From JAKQEM01 sp964391185 (GTDB lineage: Bacteria; Patescibacteriota; Gracilibacteria; Peribacterales; Peribacteraceae), in contig CAYMIX010000019.1 in NCBI GenBank assembly GCA_964391185.1, positions 1 through 11,330 of the forward strand: a stretch of 11,330 bases of DNA. The letters run 5' to 3'. The translations under genes were made by a program, and so were the position numbers. This document shows positions 1-5,733 of this stretch, piece by piece. Every line of letters starts with the position of its first letter. Position 1 is the first letter of the stretch. A model generated the notes under the pieces. That model was not told the origin of the DNA and did no database searches. It saw only the letters and a list, made by a program, of their open reading frames with translations.

Positions 1-140
1 TGATCGTGATCATAATTTTGTGCATCTTGATCATCGCCTTGCTCATCGTGGCCTTCCGGCTGACTGATCAAAATGCCCAGCTCCGCAAGGTCAACCTCGA
101 ACTGCGGGATCGGCTTTTGCGGGGCAGATATGAGTACTAA
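1..140 (+). CDS. Small membrane protein, C-terminal part (5' end outside window)
   Basis: An open frame runs from the window edge (first full codon at position 3) to TAA at 138-140. The visible part begins with about 19 strongly hydrophobic residues (I, V, L, A, C), consistent with a single transmembrane helix. A charged, leucine-spaced stretch of about 25 residues follows (around QNAQLRKVNLELRDRLLRG), which could form a short coiled coil, and the protein ends in RYEY. No start codon can be fixed in the window: GTG at 6 and TTG at 18 are possible, but an upstream start is likelier. Its end overlaps the start of the next gene by 11 bases, as in a phage operon. I do not recognise the family. 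One membrane helix with a coiled coil is common in small phage accessory proteins, so no function is assigned. Confidence 0.55.
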   Translation, partial: IVIIILCILIIALLIVAFRLTDQNAQLRKVNLELRDRLLRGRYEY

Positions 141-603
141 CAAGCGTAAAGAGCGCGTGATGCTTCGCGTCATAAAAGGCGGACTAGAACCGGCTGATCA
201 ATTCTCTCGCCAAGCACTACGCCTGCGTAATTACAAGGTGGGCGACATAGTAGCAGGCGAGATCAAAAAGCCACGCAGTCCGGGCTTTCACCGTTTGGCC
301 CACCAGCTAGGGGCATTAATTTCCGAAAACATCGAAGCCTTCTCAGGGATTGATGCACATGCCGTACTCAAGAGAATCCAGATTGAGGCAAATATTGCTT
401 GTGATGAAATGGCCGTCAATTTCCCTGGCATCGGGCCATGTACTTATCGTATCCCTCGCAGCTTGAGTTTTGAAAGCATGGAAGATGGCGAATTTCGGCC
501 AGTCATAGCATCCATGTGCGCCTACATCGCAAAGAAATACTGGCCAACGGTGAGCGCGGAAGAAATTGAACGGATGGCCTCGGTATGGGTGGAGGCAGCA
601 TGA
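130..603 (+). CDS. DUF1367-like phage protein
   Basis: The protein has 157 residues if translated from ATG at 130. That start overlaps the upstream stop and follows a GGGG stretch; ATG at 160 is an alternative start. The upstream extension to 73 is in the shadow of the preceding gene and is rejected. An RNYK motif near the N-terminus and the C-terminal block SLSFESMEDGEF, followed by a helix ending VSAEEIERM, resemble the DUF1367 family of lambdoid phages, which sits near replication and nin genes. No catalytic motif is visible and the family's role is unknown to me. The gene ends in ATGA shared with the replication gene, so the two are probably translationally coupled. The family call rests on motif memory only and is moderate. 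Confidence 0.5.
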   Translation: MSTNKRKERVMLRVIKGGLEPADQFSRQALRLRNYKVGDIVAGEIKKPRSPGFHRLAHQLGALISENIEAFSGIDAHAVLKRIQIEANIACDEMAVNFPGIGPCTYRIPRSLSFESMEDGEFRPVIASMCAYIAKKYWPTVSAEEIERMASVWVEAA

Positions 604-1367
604 GTAATCCATGGTTCCGATTCTATTCCGAGTTCTCGCACGACCCCAAGGTGCAGATGATGAGCGAGTCTATGCAGCGCCGATACATCATGATCATGTG
701 CCTGCGTTGCAGTAACGAACTTGTAACGTTACATGAAACAGAGATAGCGTTTCACCTGCGTATCACAGATGACGAATTGGCTGAAACGAAGGCGCTGTTC
801 ATCAGCAAGGGCTTCATTGATGACCAGTGGAACCTTCTCAACTGGGATAAGCGCCAGTTCAAGTCAGATTCAAGCGCAGAGCGGGTTACAAGGCATCGTG
901 AGAATAAGAAACGGAACTGTAACGACGATGTAACGTTACAGAAACGGCCAAGTAACGCCCTAGATACAGATACAGATACAGATACAGATACAGATACAGA
1001 TAAGAACAAGATCAAAAGCAAGTCTGCAACCGCTACGCGTTTGCCTGCTGACTGGATTCTGAGCGATGTAGATCGTCACTTCTGCGCTACGGAACGCCCT
1101 GACCTGCAAGTTGATGCTGTTGCCGATGGGTTTAGAGATTACTGGCTTTCTGCTGCTGGAGCCAAAGGCCGGAAAGCGGATTGGTCGGCCACGTGGAGGA
1201 ATTGGGTTAGGAATCAGCATAGCCCGCCAGCTAGGGCCTCTCCTGCCTACAAAAACATTCACGACCAACGAGCAGAAACTTACGCCATTCTGACGGGAAA
1301 AACCAAAAATGAACGACCGAATACAGACGAAAGAGTCATCACCGGAGAGGCGGTTCGCATTGCCTGA
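600..1367 (+). CDS. Phage replication protein, O/DnaT-like
   Basis: The protein has 255 residues from ATG at 600, which overlaps the upstream TGA and is preceded by GGAGG. Residues 1-100 look like a winged-helix replication-initiator domain of the kind found at the start of phage replisome organisers. Residues 121-135 form an Asp-Thr repeat linker. Residues 148-206 (LPADW, then RPDL, FRDYW, GAKGRKADW, TWRNWVR) match the C-terminal domain shared by DnaT-like primosomal and phage replication proteins. The expected role is to bind the phage origin and help recruit the host replicative helicase. The next gene is a lambda P-like helicase loader, which reproduces the O-P order of lambda. The gene itself contains repeated GTAACG elements and a hexamer array, so the origin may lie inside it as it does in lambda O. 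The class is fairly certain and the exact family less so. Confidence 0.75.
   Translation: MSNPWFRFYSEFSHDPKVQMMSESMQRRYIMIMCLRCSNELVTLHETEIAFHLRITDDELAETKALFISKGFIDDQWNLLNWDKRQFKSDSSAERVTRHRENKKRNCNDDVTLQKRPSNALDTDTDTDTDTDTDKNKIKSKSATATRLPADWILSDVDRHFCATERPDLQVDAVADGFRDYWLSAAGAKGRKADWSATWRNWVRNQHSPPARASPAYKNIHDQRAETYAILTGKTKNERPNTDERVITGEAVRIA
712..957 (+). repeat. GTAACG elements and TGTAACGTTACA palindromes (possible origin)
   Basis: The perfect 12-base palindrome TGTAACGTTACA occurs at 722-733 and 929-940. Further single GTAACG copies lie at 712-717, 919-924 and 952-957. Three of the five sites cluster within 919-957, directly before the hexamer array and an A-rich stretch to about 1020. 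In lambda the origin (iterons followed by an AT-rich region) lies inside gene O, and the arrangement here is similar. That this is an origin is inference. Confidence 0.45.
963..1002 (+). repeat. GATACA hexamer tandem array
   Basis: There are six perfect GATACA units (963-998) plus a partial GATA. The array is in frame and encodes an alternating Asp-Thr linker between the N-terminal winged-helix part and the C-terminal DnaT-like domain of the replication protein. Copy-number changes would alter linker length but not the frame. Confidence 0.9.
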
Positions 1368-1845
1368 TAGCTGGATAGAGCGACTTTTTGACCGGCTTTC
1401 CGCGCTTTACGGCGTCAAGTTTCTGGATATGTGGAAAGGCACCGACTTGGCAAATGTTAAGCAAACATGGGCAGAAAAACTGGGGGGGTTCTGTGATCGC
1501 CCTGAAATCATCAGAGACGCGCTGGATGCTTGCGATGATCGGCCATTCCCTCCGACTCTGCCCGAATTCATAGGAGCTTGCCGAGATGCTGCAAGGAGGG
1601 TTGGAACAATATCCTCATCGCTTCCCGCGCCTGATCTTTCGCCCGATGAGCGTGCCGCACGAGCCGAGCAGATTGTGACCATCATCAACAAACCACCAGC
1701 CTATGACTTCAAGCTGTGGGCAAAGCAACTACGCGCAGAGTATTTGGCGGGGGTGATCTTGTTTCAAATACAGATTGATAACGCATCGGCTGCGCTAGGC
1801 GAAGTTTGGAAAGATGGTCAATGCTTCCCCAGGGGTGCCGAATGA
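1309..1845 (+). CDS. Replication protein P-like helicase loader
   Basis: The protein has 178 residues, somewhat shorter than lambda P. Visible blocks are SWIERLFDRLSALYG (residues 21-35), TWAEKLGGF (53-61) and PFPPTLPEFIGACR (79-92). These match the conserved core of the lambda replication protein P family, which binds the host DnaB helicase and delivers it to the initiator at the phage origin. The gene starts 59 bases inside the end of the O-like gene in another frame. The ribosome binding site before ATG 1309 is weak, so translation may depend on coupling. Its end overlaps the next start as ATGA. No ATPase motif is present, so it is P-like and not DnaC-like. Confidence 0.8.
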   Translation: MNDRIQTKESSPERRFALPDSWIERLFDRLSALYGVKFLDMWKGTDLANVKQTWAEKLGGFCDRPEIIRDALDACDDRPFPPTLPEFIGACRDAARRVGTISSSLPAPDLSPDERAARAEQIVTIINKPPAYDFKLWAKQLRAEYLAGVILFQIQIDNASAALGEVWKDGQCFPRGAE

Positions 1846-2048
1846 AAACATGTCTGTGTGGCGGCGACTTGTTGCGCCACGGGTTTTATTACTACAAGCA
1901 AGCTGCTTTCACCGGGATCCGCTACATCTGCCGCGATTGCAGAAAATCAATTACACAGCTTGAAGAAACCAGCGCCATAACCGGCACCGGGAAATTGAGA
2001 TTTAACGCGACCGGACGCCCGACTATCCAAGATGCAAGACACGCTTGA
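1842..2048 (+). CDS. Small zinc-ribbon protein
   Basis: The protein has 68 residues. The ATG at 1842 overlaps the stop of the P-like gene (ATGA), so coupled translation is likely. An upstream in-frame start at 1806 would overlap far into the P-like gene and is less likely. Cysteines at residues 4 and 6 (CLCG) and at 30 and 33 (CRDC) give a CxC...CxxC pattern. The spacing and the RYICRDC block resemble the zinc ribbon at the N-terminus of some insertion-sequence proteins such as IS1 InsA. No transposase catalytic part follows, so it is best read as a stand-alone nucleic-acid-binding zinc ribbon in a nin-like region. Its function is unknown. Confidence 0.6.
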   Translation: MKTCLCGGDLLRHGFYYYKQAAFTGIRYICRDCRKSITQLEETSAITGTGKLRFNATGRPTIQDARHA

Positions 2049-2075
2049 CTGTTCCCCGAGTAATAGGAGATTGAC

Positions 2076-2345
2076 ATGCAACAAGATTACGCACACACCG
2101 AACGGCAGGCGTTAATAGCTACCTGCGAACCCGTTACCCGCTCAACAGTGCCCAACATCGAGGAGGAAATTTGGCTAGCAGGTGAGCGCATCAAGGCTAA
2201 AACAGCGGAAGCTATATTAAAAATGGGAGATAAATGGGTTCTTAATAGCGCATATAGCCTCAACCCAAGGCATAGCGCGTACACAAAGCACAGCGATGTA
2301 TTGACCGAAGTCACCCGAGCAGCACGGAAAGCGGGGCGATTGTGA
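2076..2345 (+). CDS. Hypothetical phage protein, 89 residues
   Basis: This gene has a good ribosome binding site (AGGAGA) at suitable spacing before ATG 2076. The protein is soluble, mixed-charge and probably helical in its middle (IEEEIWLAGERIKAKTAEAILKMG), and ends in a basic tail (RAARKAGRL). There is no cysteine cluster, membrane segment or motif I recognise. The stop overlaps the GTG start of the next gene (GTGA), so it belongs to the same operon. A gap of 27 bases separates it from the zinc-ribbon gene. It is credible as a gene from its RBS and packing, but no function can be proposed. Confidence 0.6.
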   Translation: MQQDYAHTERQALIATCEPVTRSTVPNIEEEIWLAGERIKAKTAEAILKMGDKWVLNSAYSLNPRHSAYTKHSDVLTEVTRAARKAGRL

Positions 2346-2686
2346 CCAAGTTTAAACTGCGGGTCGTTGCCAAGCGAATGGAAGTTATCAACTTTCTTAA
2401 GCAAGAGCCGATGGCTTTGCGCGACCTTTCAAAAAAGGTGAGTTTCTCTCACTCTGCGCTACGAACCATACTCAAGTTACTTTGTGATCGCAACGTGTTG
2501 GTTTTAGTACGCTCTCAAAACAACCTCCCTATCTACAAACTCAACCCTGAGACCGAGTGGTCAATGGATGTTACCTACGTAGAAGAGAGACGTTGTCGGC
2601 TGAAGCAAGAACCCGTCAAACCTACAGCTTACAAAGTAGATTCGCAAAACCGAGTCAAGTGCTACGGCATATGGGGCTTGGCATAA
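2342..2686 (+). CDS. Winged-helix DNA-binding protein
   Basis: The protein has 114 residues from a GTG start at 2342 that overlaps the upstream stop (GTGA). Residues 10-67 look like a winged helix-turn-helix. A helix (RMEVINFLKQ) is followed by MALRDLSKKVSFSHSALRTILKLL as the HTH pair, then a beta-wing-like VLVLVRSQNNLPIYKL. This is the layout of ArsR/MarR-type domains. The C-terminal 40 residues have no recognised pattern. It may act as a small regulator or DNA-binding accessory protein in the nin-like region. The target is unknown. Confidence 0.6.
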   Translation: MTKFKLRVVAKRMEVINFLKQEPMALRDLSKKVSFSHSALRTILKLLCDRNVLVLVRSQNNLPIYKLNPETEWSMDVTYVEERRCRLKQEPVKPTAYKVDSQNRVKCYGIWGLA

Positions 2687-2690
2687 ATTG

Positions 2691-2870
2691 ATGAAATGGC
2701 AGCGCGTTGGAACCCACGGCATGCAATCAGGAGATTACAGGGTCGCCAAGAACTATGTCGACGGCTGCACGCTATATCAGATTTTTTACAAGGATGAACT
2801 TTTGAAATGGTGTAACGACTTTGATGAGTGTAAAGAAGTTGCTGAAAAACATGAAATGAATGTTGGGTGA
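2691..2870 (+). CDS. Hypothetical small phage protein, 59 residues
   Basis: This short frame starts at ATG 2691, four bases after the upstream stop; a TTG at 2688 immediately precedes it. The protein is rich in aromatic and charged residues (YQIFYKDELLKWCNDFDECKEVAEKHE). Its pattern of short strands followed by a helix ending in AEKHE resembles small phage proteins in which a beta hairpin reads a residue pattern before a terminal helix, but I cannot name a family. The ribosome binding site is poor (GGGGCTTGG, somewhat distant), so coupling to the upstream gene is likely. Tight spacing supports it as a real gene. Confidence 0.45.
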   Translation: MKWQRVGTHGMQSGDYRVAKNYVDGCTLYQIFYKDELLKWCNDFDECKEVAEKHEMNVG

Positions 2871-2912
2871 AAGTGCTTGTGGGCTGTTAATATTCTGGAA
2901 GAGGGCGCTCAA

Positions 2913-3482
2913 ATGAAACCCAATAGATTCGAGAGGAACTACCGAGATACTCCCCCGCCGCGAAGCGGGATGCAATGCGAGATTGCAAACAAGACGCCGA
3001 TGACTCGAAGCGCGGGGAAGATTGGCATGTCATGTGATCACTGCGGAATGGGATATGAAACTTACGCATGTTGGGCAAAGAGAACTGCGCACCATTACTG
3101 CTCAAAGGCTTGCGCTAATTCCGCAAAGGAGACCCCAGTAGAGAAGACGTGCGTTATATGTGGCGAGATATTCATAACAACCCCGGCGGCTGCTTGGAAA
3201 TTTTCGACATGCTCAAGAAAATGCTTAAAGGAGAAGCGGCGTCGGTTTCTTCTAGCCGAGGCTGCCAACATGGGACAGTCAAGGGTGTTTAATTACGGCA
3301 AGCATGAACGCGGAACGCAAATCAGTAAAAAGCTAGACGATAAAAAGGTACGAGAAATTCTTAACGATCCACGCTCGCAATCCATAATTGGAAAAGATTA
3401 CGGAATAGGACAGGGACATGTTAGCCAGATAAAGCGGCGCGTAATTTGGGGGCATGTGCAGGCCAATCCCCCTAACGAATGA
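2913..3482 (+). CDS. Double zinc-cluster protein with C-terminal HTH
   Basis: The protein has 189 residues from ATG 2913, which has a strong GGAAGAGGG upstream. The earlier TTG at 2877 is less likely. Two treble-clef-like cysteine clusters are visible. The first uses C41 and C44 (CDHCG) with C63 and C67 (HYCSKAC). The second uses C80 and C83 (CVICG) with C100 and C104 (TCSRKC). A basic stretch at 105-112 follows. Residues 139-181 (KKLDDKKVREIL, then IIGKDYGIGQGHVSQIKRRVIWGHV) form a helix-turn-helix like that attached to many phage HNH homing endonucleases. I do not see an HNH catalytic HH/N set, so it may be a DNA-binding relative or a degenerate homing enzyme. Whether it is a nuclease is open. 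Confidence 0.6.
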   Translation: MKPNRFERNYRDTPPPRSGMQCEIANKTPMTRSAGKIGMSCDHCGMGYETYACWAKRTAHHYCSKACANSAKETPVEKTCVICGEIFITTPAAAWKFSTCSRKCLKEKRRRFLLAEAANMGQSRVFNYGKHERGTQISKKLDDKKVREILNDPRSQSIIGKDYGIGQGHVSQIKRRVIWGHVQANPPNE

Positions 3483-3498
3483 GCTAAGGGGAGATTAA

Positions 3499-3693
3499 TT
3501 GAGCAATCACACAACAAAAAACGAGATTGAGTTCATAAGAAATCTCGGAAAGCACAACCTCCACAATGAAAATTATTCCGGGCCGAAAGACAAGAATACC
3601 TTGCTCGCAGGCTATCTCAAAGGGATCGAGAAAAGGGAGAAGTGGGGCGAGATTGATAAGGAGGAAGTCATGGCATTTGTTCTGAGGAATTGA
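3499..3693 (+). CDS. Hypothetical small phage protein, 64 residues, TTG start
   Basis: The frame opens at TTG 3499 behind a strong AAGGGGAG site, which decides the start because no ATG is well placed. The protein is very hydrophilic and charged: it begins MSNHTTKNEIEFIRNLG and continues with LLAGYLKGIEKREKWGEIDKEEV. It looks mostly helical with no cysteines. It resembles small nin-region proteins found beside DNA methyltransferase genes in phages, but I cannot assign a family. Its stop overlaps the start of the methyltransferase remnant, which shows the original operon order: this gene, then the methyltransferase. Confidence 0.55.
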   Translation: MSNHTTKNEIEFIRNLGKHNLHNENYSGPKDKNTLLAGYLKGIEKREKWGEIDKEEVMAFVLRN

Positions 3694-3797
3694 TGATGGC
3701 TGAGAAAGTGATAATCGGGAATTGCGAGCTGATACACGGCGACTGCCGAGAAGTGCTGCCGTTGTTGCCGCCCGTCGATCTGGTGCTGACAGCTTGA
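3693..3797 (+). pseudogene. DNA methyltransferase, N-terminal remnant
   Basis: Starting at ATG 3693 (or 3696), the frame encodes about 33 residues, MAEKVIIGNCELIHGDC then REVLPLLPPVDLVLT, and stops with A-TGA. Phage N4/N6 DNA methyltransferases commonly begin this way: a GDCxE(V/L)LPxLP segment, then DLVLTDPPYG with the catalytic DPPY. Here the sequence diverges exactly after VLT, before DPPY, so no active site is encoded. No other frame restores DPPY within the next bases. The downstream endonuclease gene ends in a typical methyltransferase C-terminus. The reading is that the middle of this gene was replaced. A short peptide may still be translated. Confidence 0.75.
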
Positions 3798-3822
3798 TAT
3801 TCATACTTACAGGGTGTAATAT
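3794..3822 (+). promoter_or_regulatory. Sigma70-like promoter for the endonuclease gene
   Basis: TTGATA at 3794-3799 and TAATAT at 3817-3822 are separated by exactly 17 bases, a good sigma70 match. The -35 box overlaps the stop codon of the methyltransferase remnant, so the promoter begins at the edge of the foreign insert. It lies about 30 bases upstream of ATG 3853. Such a private promoter is typical of moron-type genes that are expressed independently of the phage programme. Confidence 0.55.
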
Positions 3823-3852
3823 AGCGCATCAACAAATGATCGGTAAAGTGGC

Positions 3853-4440
3853 ATGAACAAGCTGAATGATTTAGCGTGCGGCAAGGCAGGGGAGTATTTG
3901 GTGTGCGCTGATTTGATTATGCGCGGACACGTAGCATTCCCGTCTGAACAGGGGCTTCCATTCGATGTTATTTGCGAGGTTGCAGGAAGGCTTTTGAAGG
4001 TTCAGGTAAAGACGACCAGAAAACCAATACCAGTTCCTCAACGTGCGAACCGAACAGAAAAATATTGCTTTCATGTTCGTAGATGCGGGAAGGGTGGGCG
4101 ATGCTCGTATCAGGATGGTGATGTCGATTTGTTCGCTCTCGTTGCGCTTGACTCGAAAAGCATAGGGTATCTGCCTTCGTCCGATGTGGTGCAAACAATG
4201 TTTTTCCTCCCAGAAGGTTCCGAACCAGTAAAGGGAAAATACGTGACTCGTTCAAGTGTTCGTAACTTATCGTCTTATGGGTTCGATGAAGCCTGCCGCC
4301 GAATAGAGCAAGCCTACGCACAGCCCCGGCTGTTCGAGGACGCGAAATTCGGCGCTGGCGAGACGGCGGTGCAGGGCGACATGCTTTTGCCTACTAACGC
4401 AAATCAGCCACCTAAAGGAGACAGCAAAAGTGGAAATTGA
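3853..4440 (+). CDS. PD-(D/E)XK endonuclease-like protein fused to a methyltransferase tail
   Basis: The protein has 195 residues from ATG 3853, behind a weak AAAGTGG site. Residues 1-140 resemble the PD-(D/E)XK endonucleases associated with group I introns (the I-Ssp6803I type). There is a GEYL segment (E14), D38 in LPFDVI, then a strand with Q51-V-K53 (LKVQVKTT), the expected acid...D...(Q/E)xK active-site series. VDLFALVALD (91-100) and a C-terminal TRSSVRN add to the resemblance. From about residue 142 the sequence changes to GFDEACRRIEQAYAQ followed by RLFED, which is typical of the end of DNA methyltransferases. No intron core was recognised around it. It could be an active free-standing nuclease or a hybrid decayed gene. 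Its own promoter suggests it is expressed. Its last 11 bases overlap the next start. Confidence 0.65.
   Translation: MNKLNDLACGKAGEYLVCADLIMRGHVAFPSEQGLPFDVICEVAGRLLKVQVKTTRKPIPVPQRANRTEKYCFHVRRCGKGGRCSYQDGDVDLFALVALDSKSIGYLPSSDVVQTMFFLPEGSEPVKGKYVTRSSVRNLSSYGFDEACRRIEQAYAQPRLFEDAKFGAGETAVQGDMLLPTNANQPPKGDSKSGN
4276..4440 (+). other. C-terminal remnant of the DNA methyltransferase, in frame with the endonuclease
   Basis: This stretch encodes residues 142-195 of the upstream endonuclease-like protein. FDEACRRIEQA followed by QPRLFED matches the last helix and tail of phage N4/N6 DNA methyltransferases (usual form YFDIACRRIE...LF). Together with the N-terminal remnant at 3693 it brackets a missing central part of roughly 150 residues, judging from the usual size of such enzymes. 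The exact junction cannot be set by eye, because YGFDEA could also belong to the endonuclease end. Confidence 0.55.
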
Positions 4441-4747
4441 AGAGATCAACGAACGGCTGAAGCACTGGAAGCGCCGACAAAACGAACTGATGGCCGCTTA
4501 TGGCGACCTGAACAAACTCACCGACGCAATGCCGGATTGCAAGTTGCTGCGCCCGGTGTTCGACGTTTGGACTGCCTATACGGTTGCCATCAGCGAATTA
4601 ATAGGAGATCGTAACGAGTGGTTGCAGTGGTACGAATTTGAGTGCGGCATGGGCAAGCGACCAAAGACTGTTGTTTTCGTCAATGGACGCGAATTGGAAG
4701 TGAAGACGTTGCGGCATCTGGCGCGGGTGATCGCTGATGATGCATAA
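4430..4747 (+). CDS. Hypothetical phage protein, 105 residues, GTG start
   Basis: The gene starts at GTG 4430 behind AAGGAG (4415-4420). The protein is helical and charged at its N-terminus (EEINERLKHWKRRQNELMAAYGDLNKL). The middle is LLRPVFDVWTAYTVAISELIGDRNEWLQWY, and it ends with a beta-hairpin-like KTVVFVNGRELEV and a helix LRHLARVIADD. It has one isolated cysteine pair at distant positions and no metal site. It looks like a conserved small protein of phage nin regions, but I do not know its function. The gene overlaps the endonuclease gene by 11 bases, so the insert above did not break it. Confidence 0.6.
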   Translation: MEIEEINERLKHWKRRQNELMAAYGDLNKLTDAMPDCKLLRPVFDVWTAYTVAISELIGDRNEWLQWYEFECGMGKRPKTVVFVNGRELEVKTLRHLARVIADDA

Positions 4748-4768
4748 CGTACCTAAAGGAGCCAGATA

Positions 4769-5302
4769 TTGAGTAGATGTTCTATCTGCCGCGCTGAATA
4801 CGAGCGCAAATACATGTCCCAGCCGACATGTGGCGACTCTATCTGCAAAGCGGAACTCAGGCGCCAGAAGGAAAGGCAGAAGGCGGAAAGGGAAAATATT
4901 CGACTGCGCAAGGAAAAAATCAAGAGCCGCAGAGAGTGGCTAGATGATTTTCAGGCGGTTTTTAATCGGTACATTGTCCTGCGCGACGGGAAAACCTGTA
5001 TCAGCTGCGGGACGCAGAATCCGGCTATCCAATACTGCGCCGGCCATTACCGATCAAGAGGCGCGGCTCCTCAGCATCGTTTTAACGAGATGAACGTGCA
5101 CTCTCAATGCAACCACCATTGCAACCTTCGGTTATCCGGAAACATCGTGAACTACCGCCCTGCGTTGATTAAAAAAATTGGGCTGGCTGCTGTAGAGGCG
5201 CTTGAAAATGATAACGCGGCTCGTTACTACTCTATCGAGGACATCCGCGAGTTAATCACCCACTACAAGGCAAAAGTGAAGGAGCTTAAATTATGCTTAT
5301 AG
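4769..5302 (+). CDS. ninG: NinG/Rap-like recombination protein
   Basis: The protein has 177 residues from TTG 4769, chosen because AAAGGAG stands just upstream and C4/C7 must be included. It carries a first cysteine set C4, C7, C21 and C26, then a long basic helix (LRRQKERQKAERENIRLRKEKIKSRREWL). A second zinc-type centre follows: CISCG (77-81), CAGHYRSRG (90-98) and CNHHCNLRLSGN (114-125). This is the recognisable signature of lambda NinG (Rap), a structure-specific nuclease that acts on recombination intermediates such as D-loops and Holliday junctions. Its length is close to that of lambda NinG. Its place between replication genes and a Q-like gene is the lambda nin position. Confidence 0.92.
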   Translation: MSRCSICRAEYERKYMSQPTCGDSICKAELRRQKERQKAERENIRLRKEKIKSRREWLDDFQAVFNRYIVLRDGKTCISCGTQNPAIQYCAGHYRSRGAAPQHRFNEMNVHSQCNHHCNLRLSGNIVNYRPALIKKIGLAAVEALENDNAARYYSIEDIRELITHYKAKVKELKLCL

Positions 5303-5733
5303 AAATAACGAAATTTGATTTTGCTGAGGCGATGGCTAATGGATGGAATAAGGATTTGCCGCTATCCATTGTTCTATTGATAGCCGCAAAAATTTCAAGT
5401 GAAGAAATTGTCGGCAATGATAGGTGGGATGCTATCAGGCGAGCCATTATAAATTTATATCCACAAGCATTTTCCGAATATACGAATCTTAGACAGTCTG
5501 CCCGCACTTTTATTGCGTCTCATTTCCCAGAGGCGAATGCTTTACTTTGGGATGGCAAACCCAATGCGGCCAGGAATCGAATCGCTAAAGATTCTGGATC
5601 AAAATCTGGAACCGGTTTGTTATCGAGGGCAGACCGCGCCGAAATAAAAAAAGACCAAGTTACAGATAAATCATTGATCGTGATTAAAGCTAGATCCTTA
5701 TCTCAAGCACATGACTGGAAAACGGTAAAATGA
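5293..5733 (+). CDS. Hypothetical phage protein, 146 residues
   Basis: The ATG at 5293 lies inside the end of ninG (10-base overlap) behind AAGGAG. The N-terminal half (residues 1-85) looks like a compact helical domain: FAEAMANGWNKDLPLSIVL, then ISSEEIVGNDRWDAIRRAI and LRQSARTFIASHFPEA. The C-terminal half is polar and basic and probably extended. No cysteines or known motif are seen. Its codon choice (ATA, TTA, AAA, GAT) is clearly more AT-rich than its neighbours, so it may have entered separately. The stop overlaps the next ATG (ATGA). Function is unknown. Confidence 0.6.
   Translation: MLIEITKFDFAEAMANGWNKDLPLSIVLLIAAKISSEEIVGNDRWDAIRRAIINLYPQAFSEYTNLRQSARTFIASHFPEANALLWDGKPNAARNRIAKDSGSKSGTGLLSRADRAEIKKDQVTDKSLIVIKARSLSQAHDWKTVK

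Noticed and set aside
963..1002. CRISPR-like array
   Set aside because: Six-base units without spacers are a simple tandem repeat, not a CRISPR.
960..1268. Minus-strand open frame with an Ile-Cys repeat start
   Set aside because: It is the antisense image of the GATACA array and of the O-like gene. It has no RBS and lies against a well-supported gene.
1842..2048. Insertion-sequence remnant, from the InsA-like zinc ribbon
   Set aside because: No transposase catalytic part, inverted repeats or target duplication are visible, and the gene is coupled to its operon neighbours.
3484..3804. Minus-strand open frame of about 106 codons
   Set aside because: It is antisense to the TTG-start gene and the methyltransferase remnant. 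Protein content is low-complexity shadow sequence with no motif or RBS.
3790..3852. Group I intron carrying the nuclease gene
   Set aside because: I see no recognisable intron core. The central methyltransferase coding part is missing, so splicing could not restore the gene.
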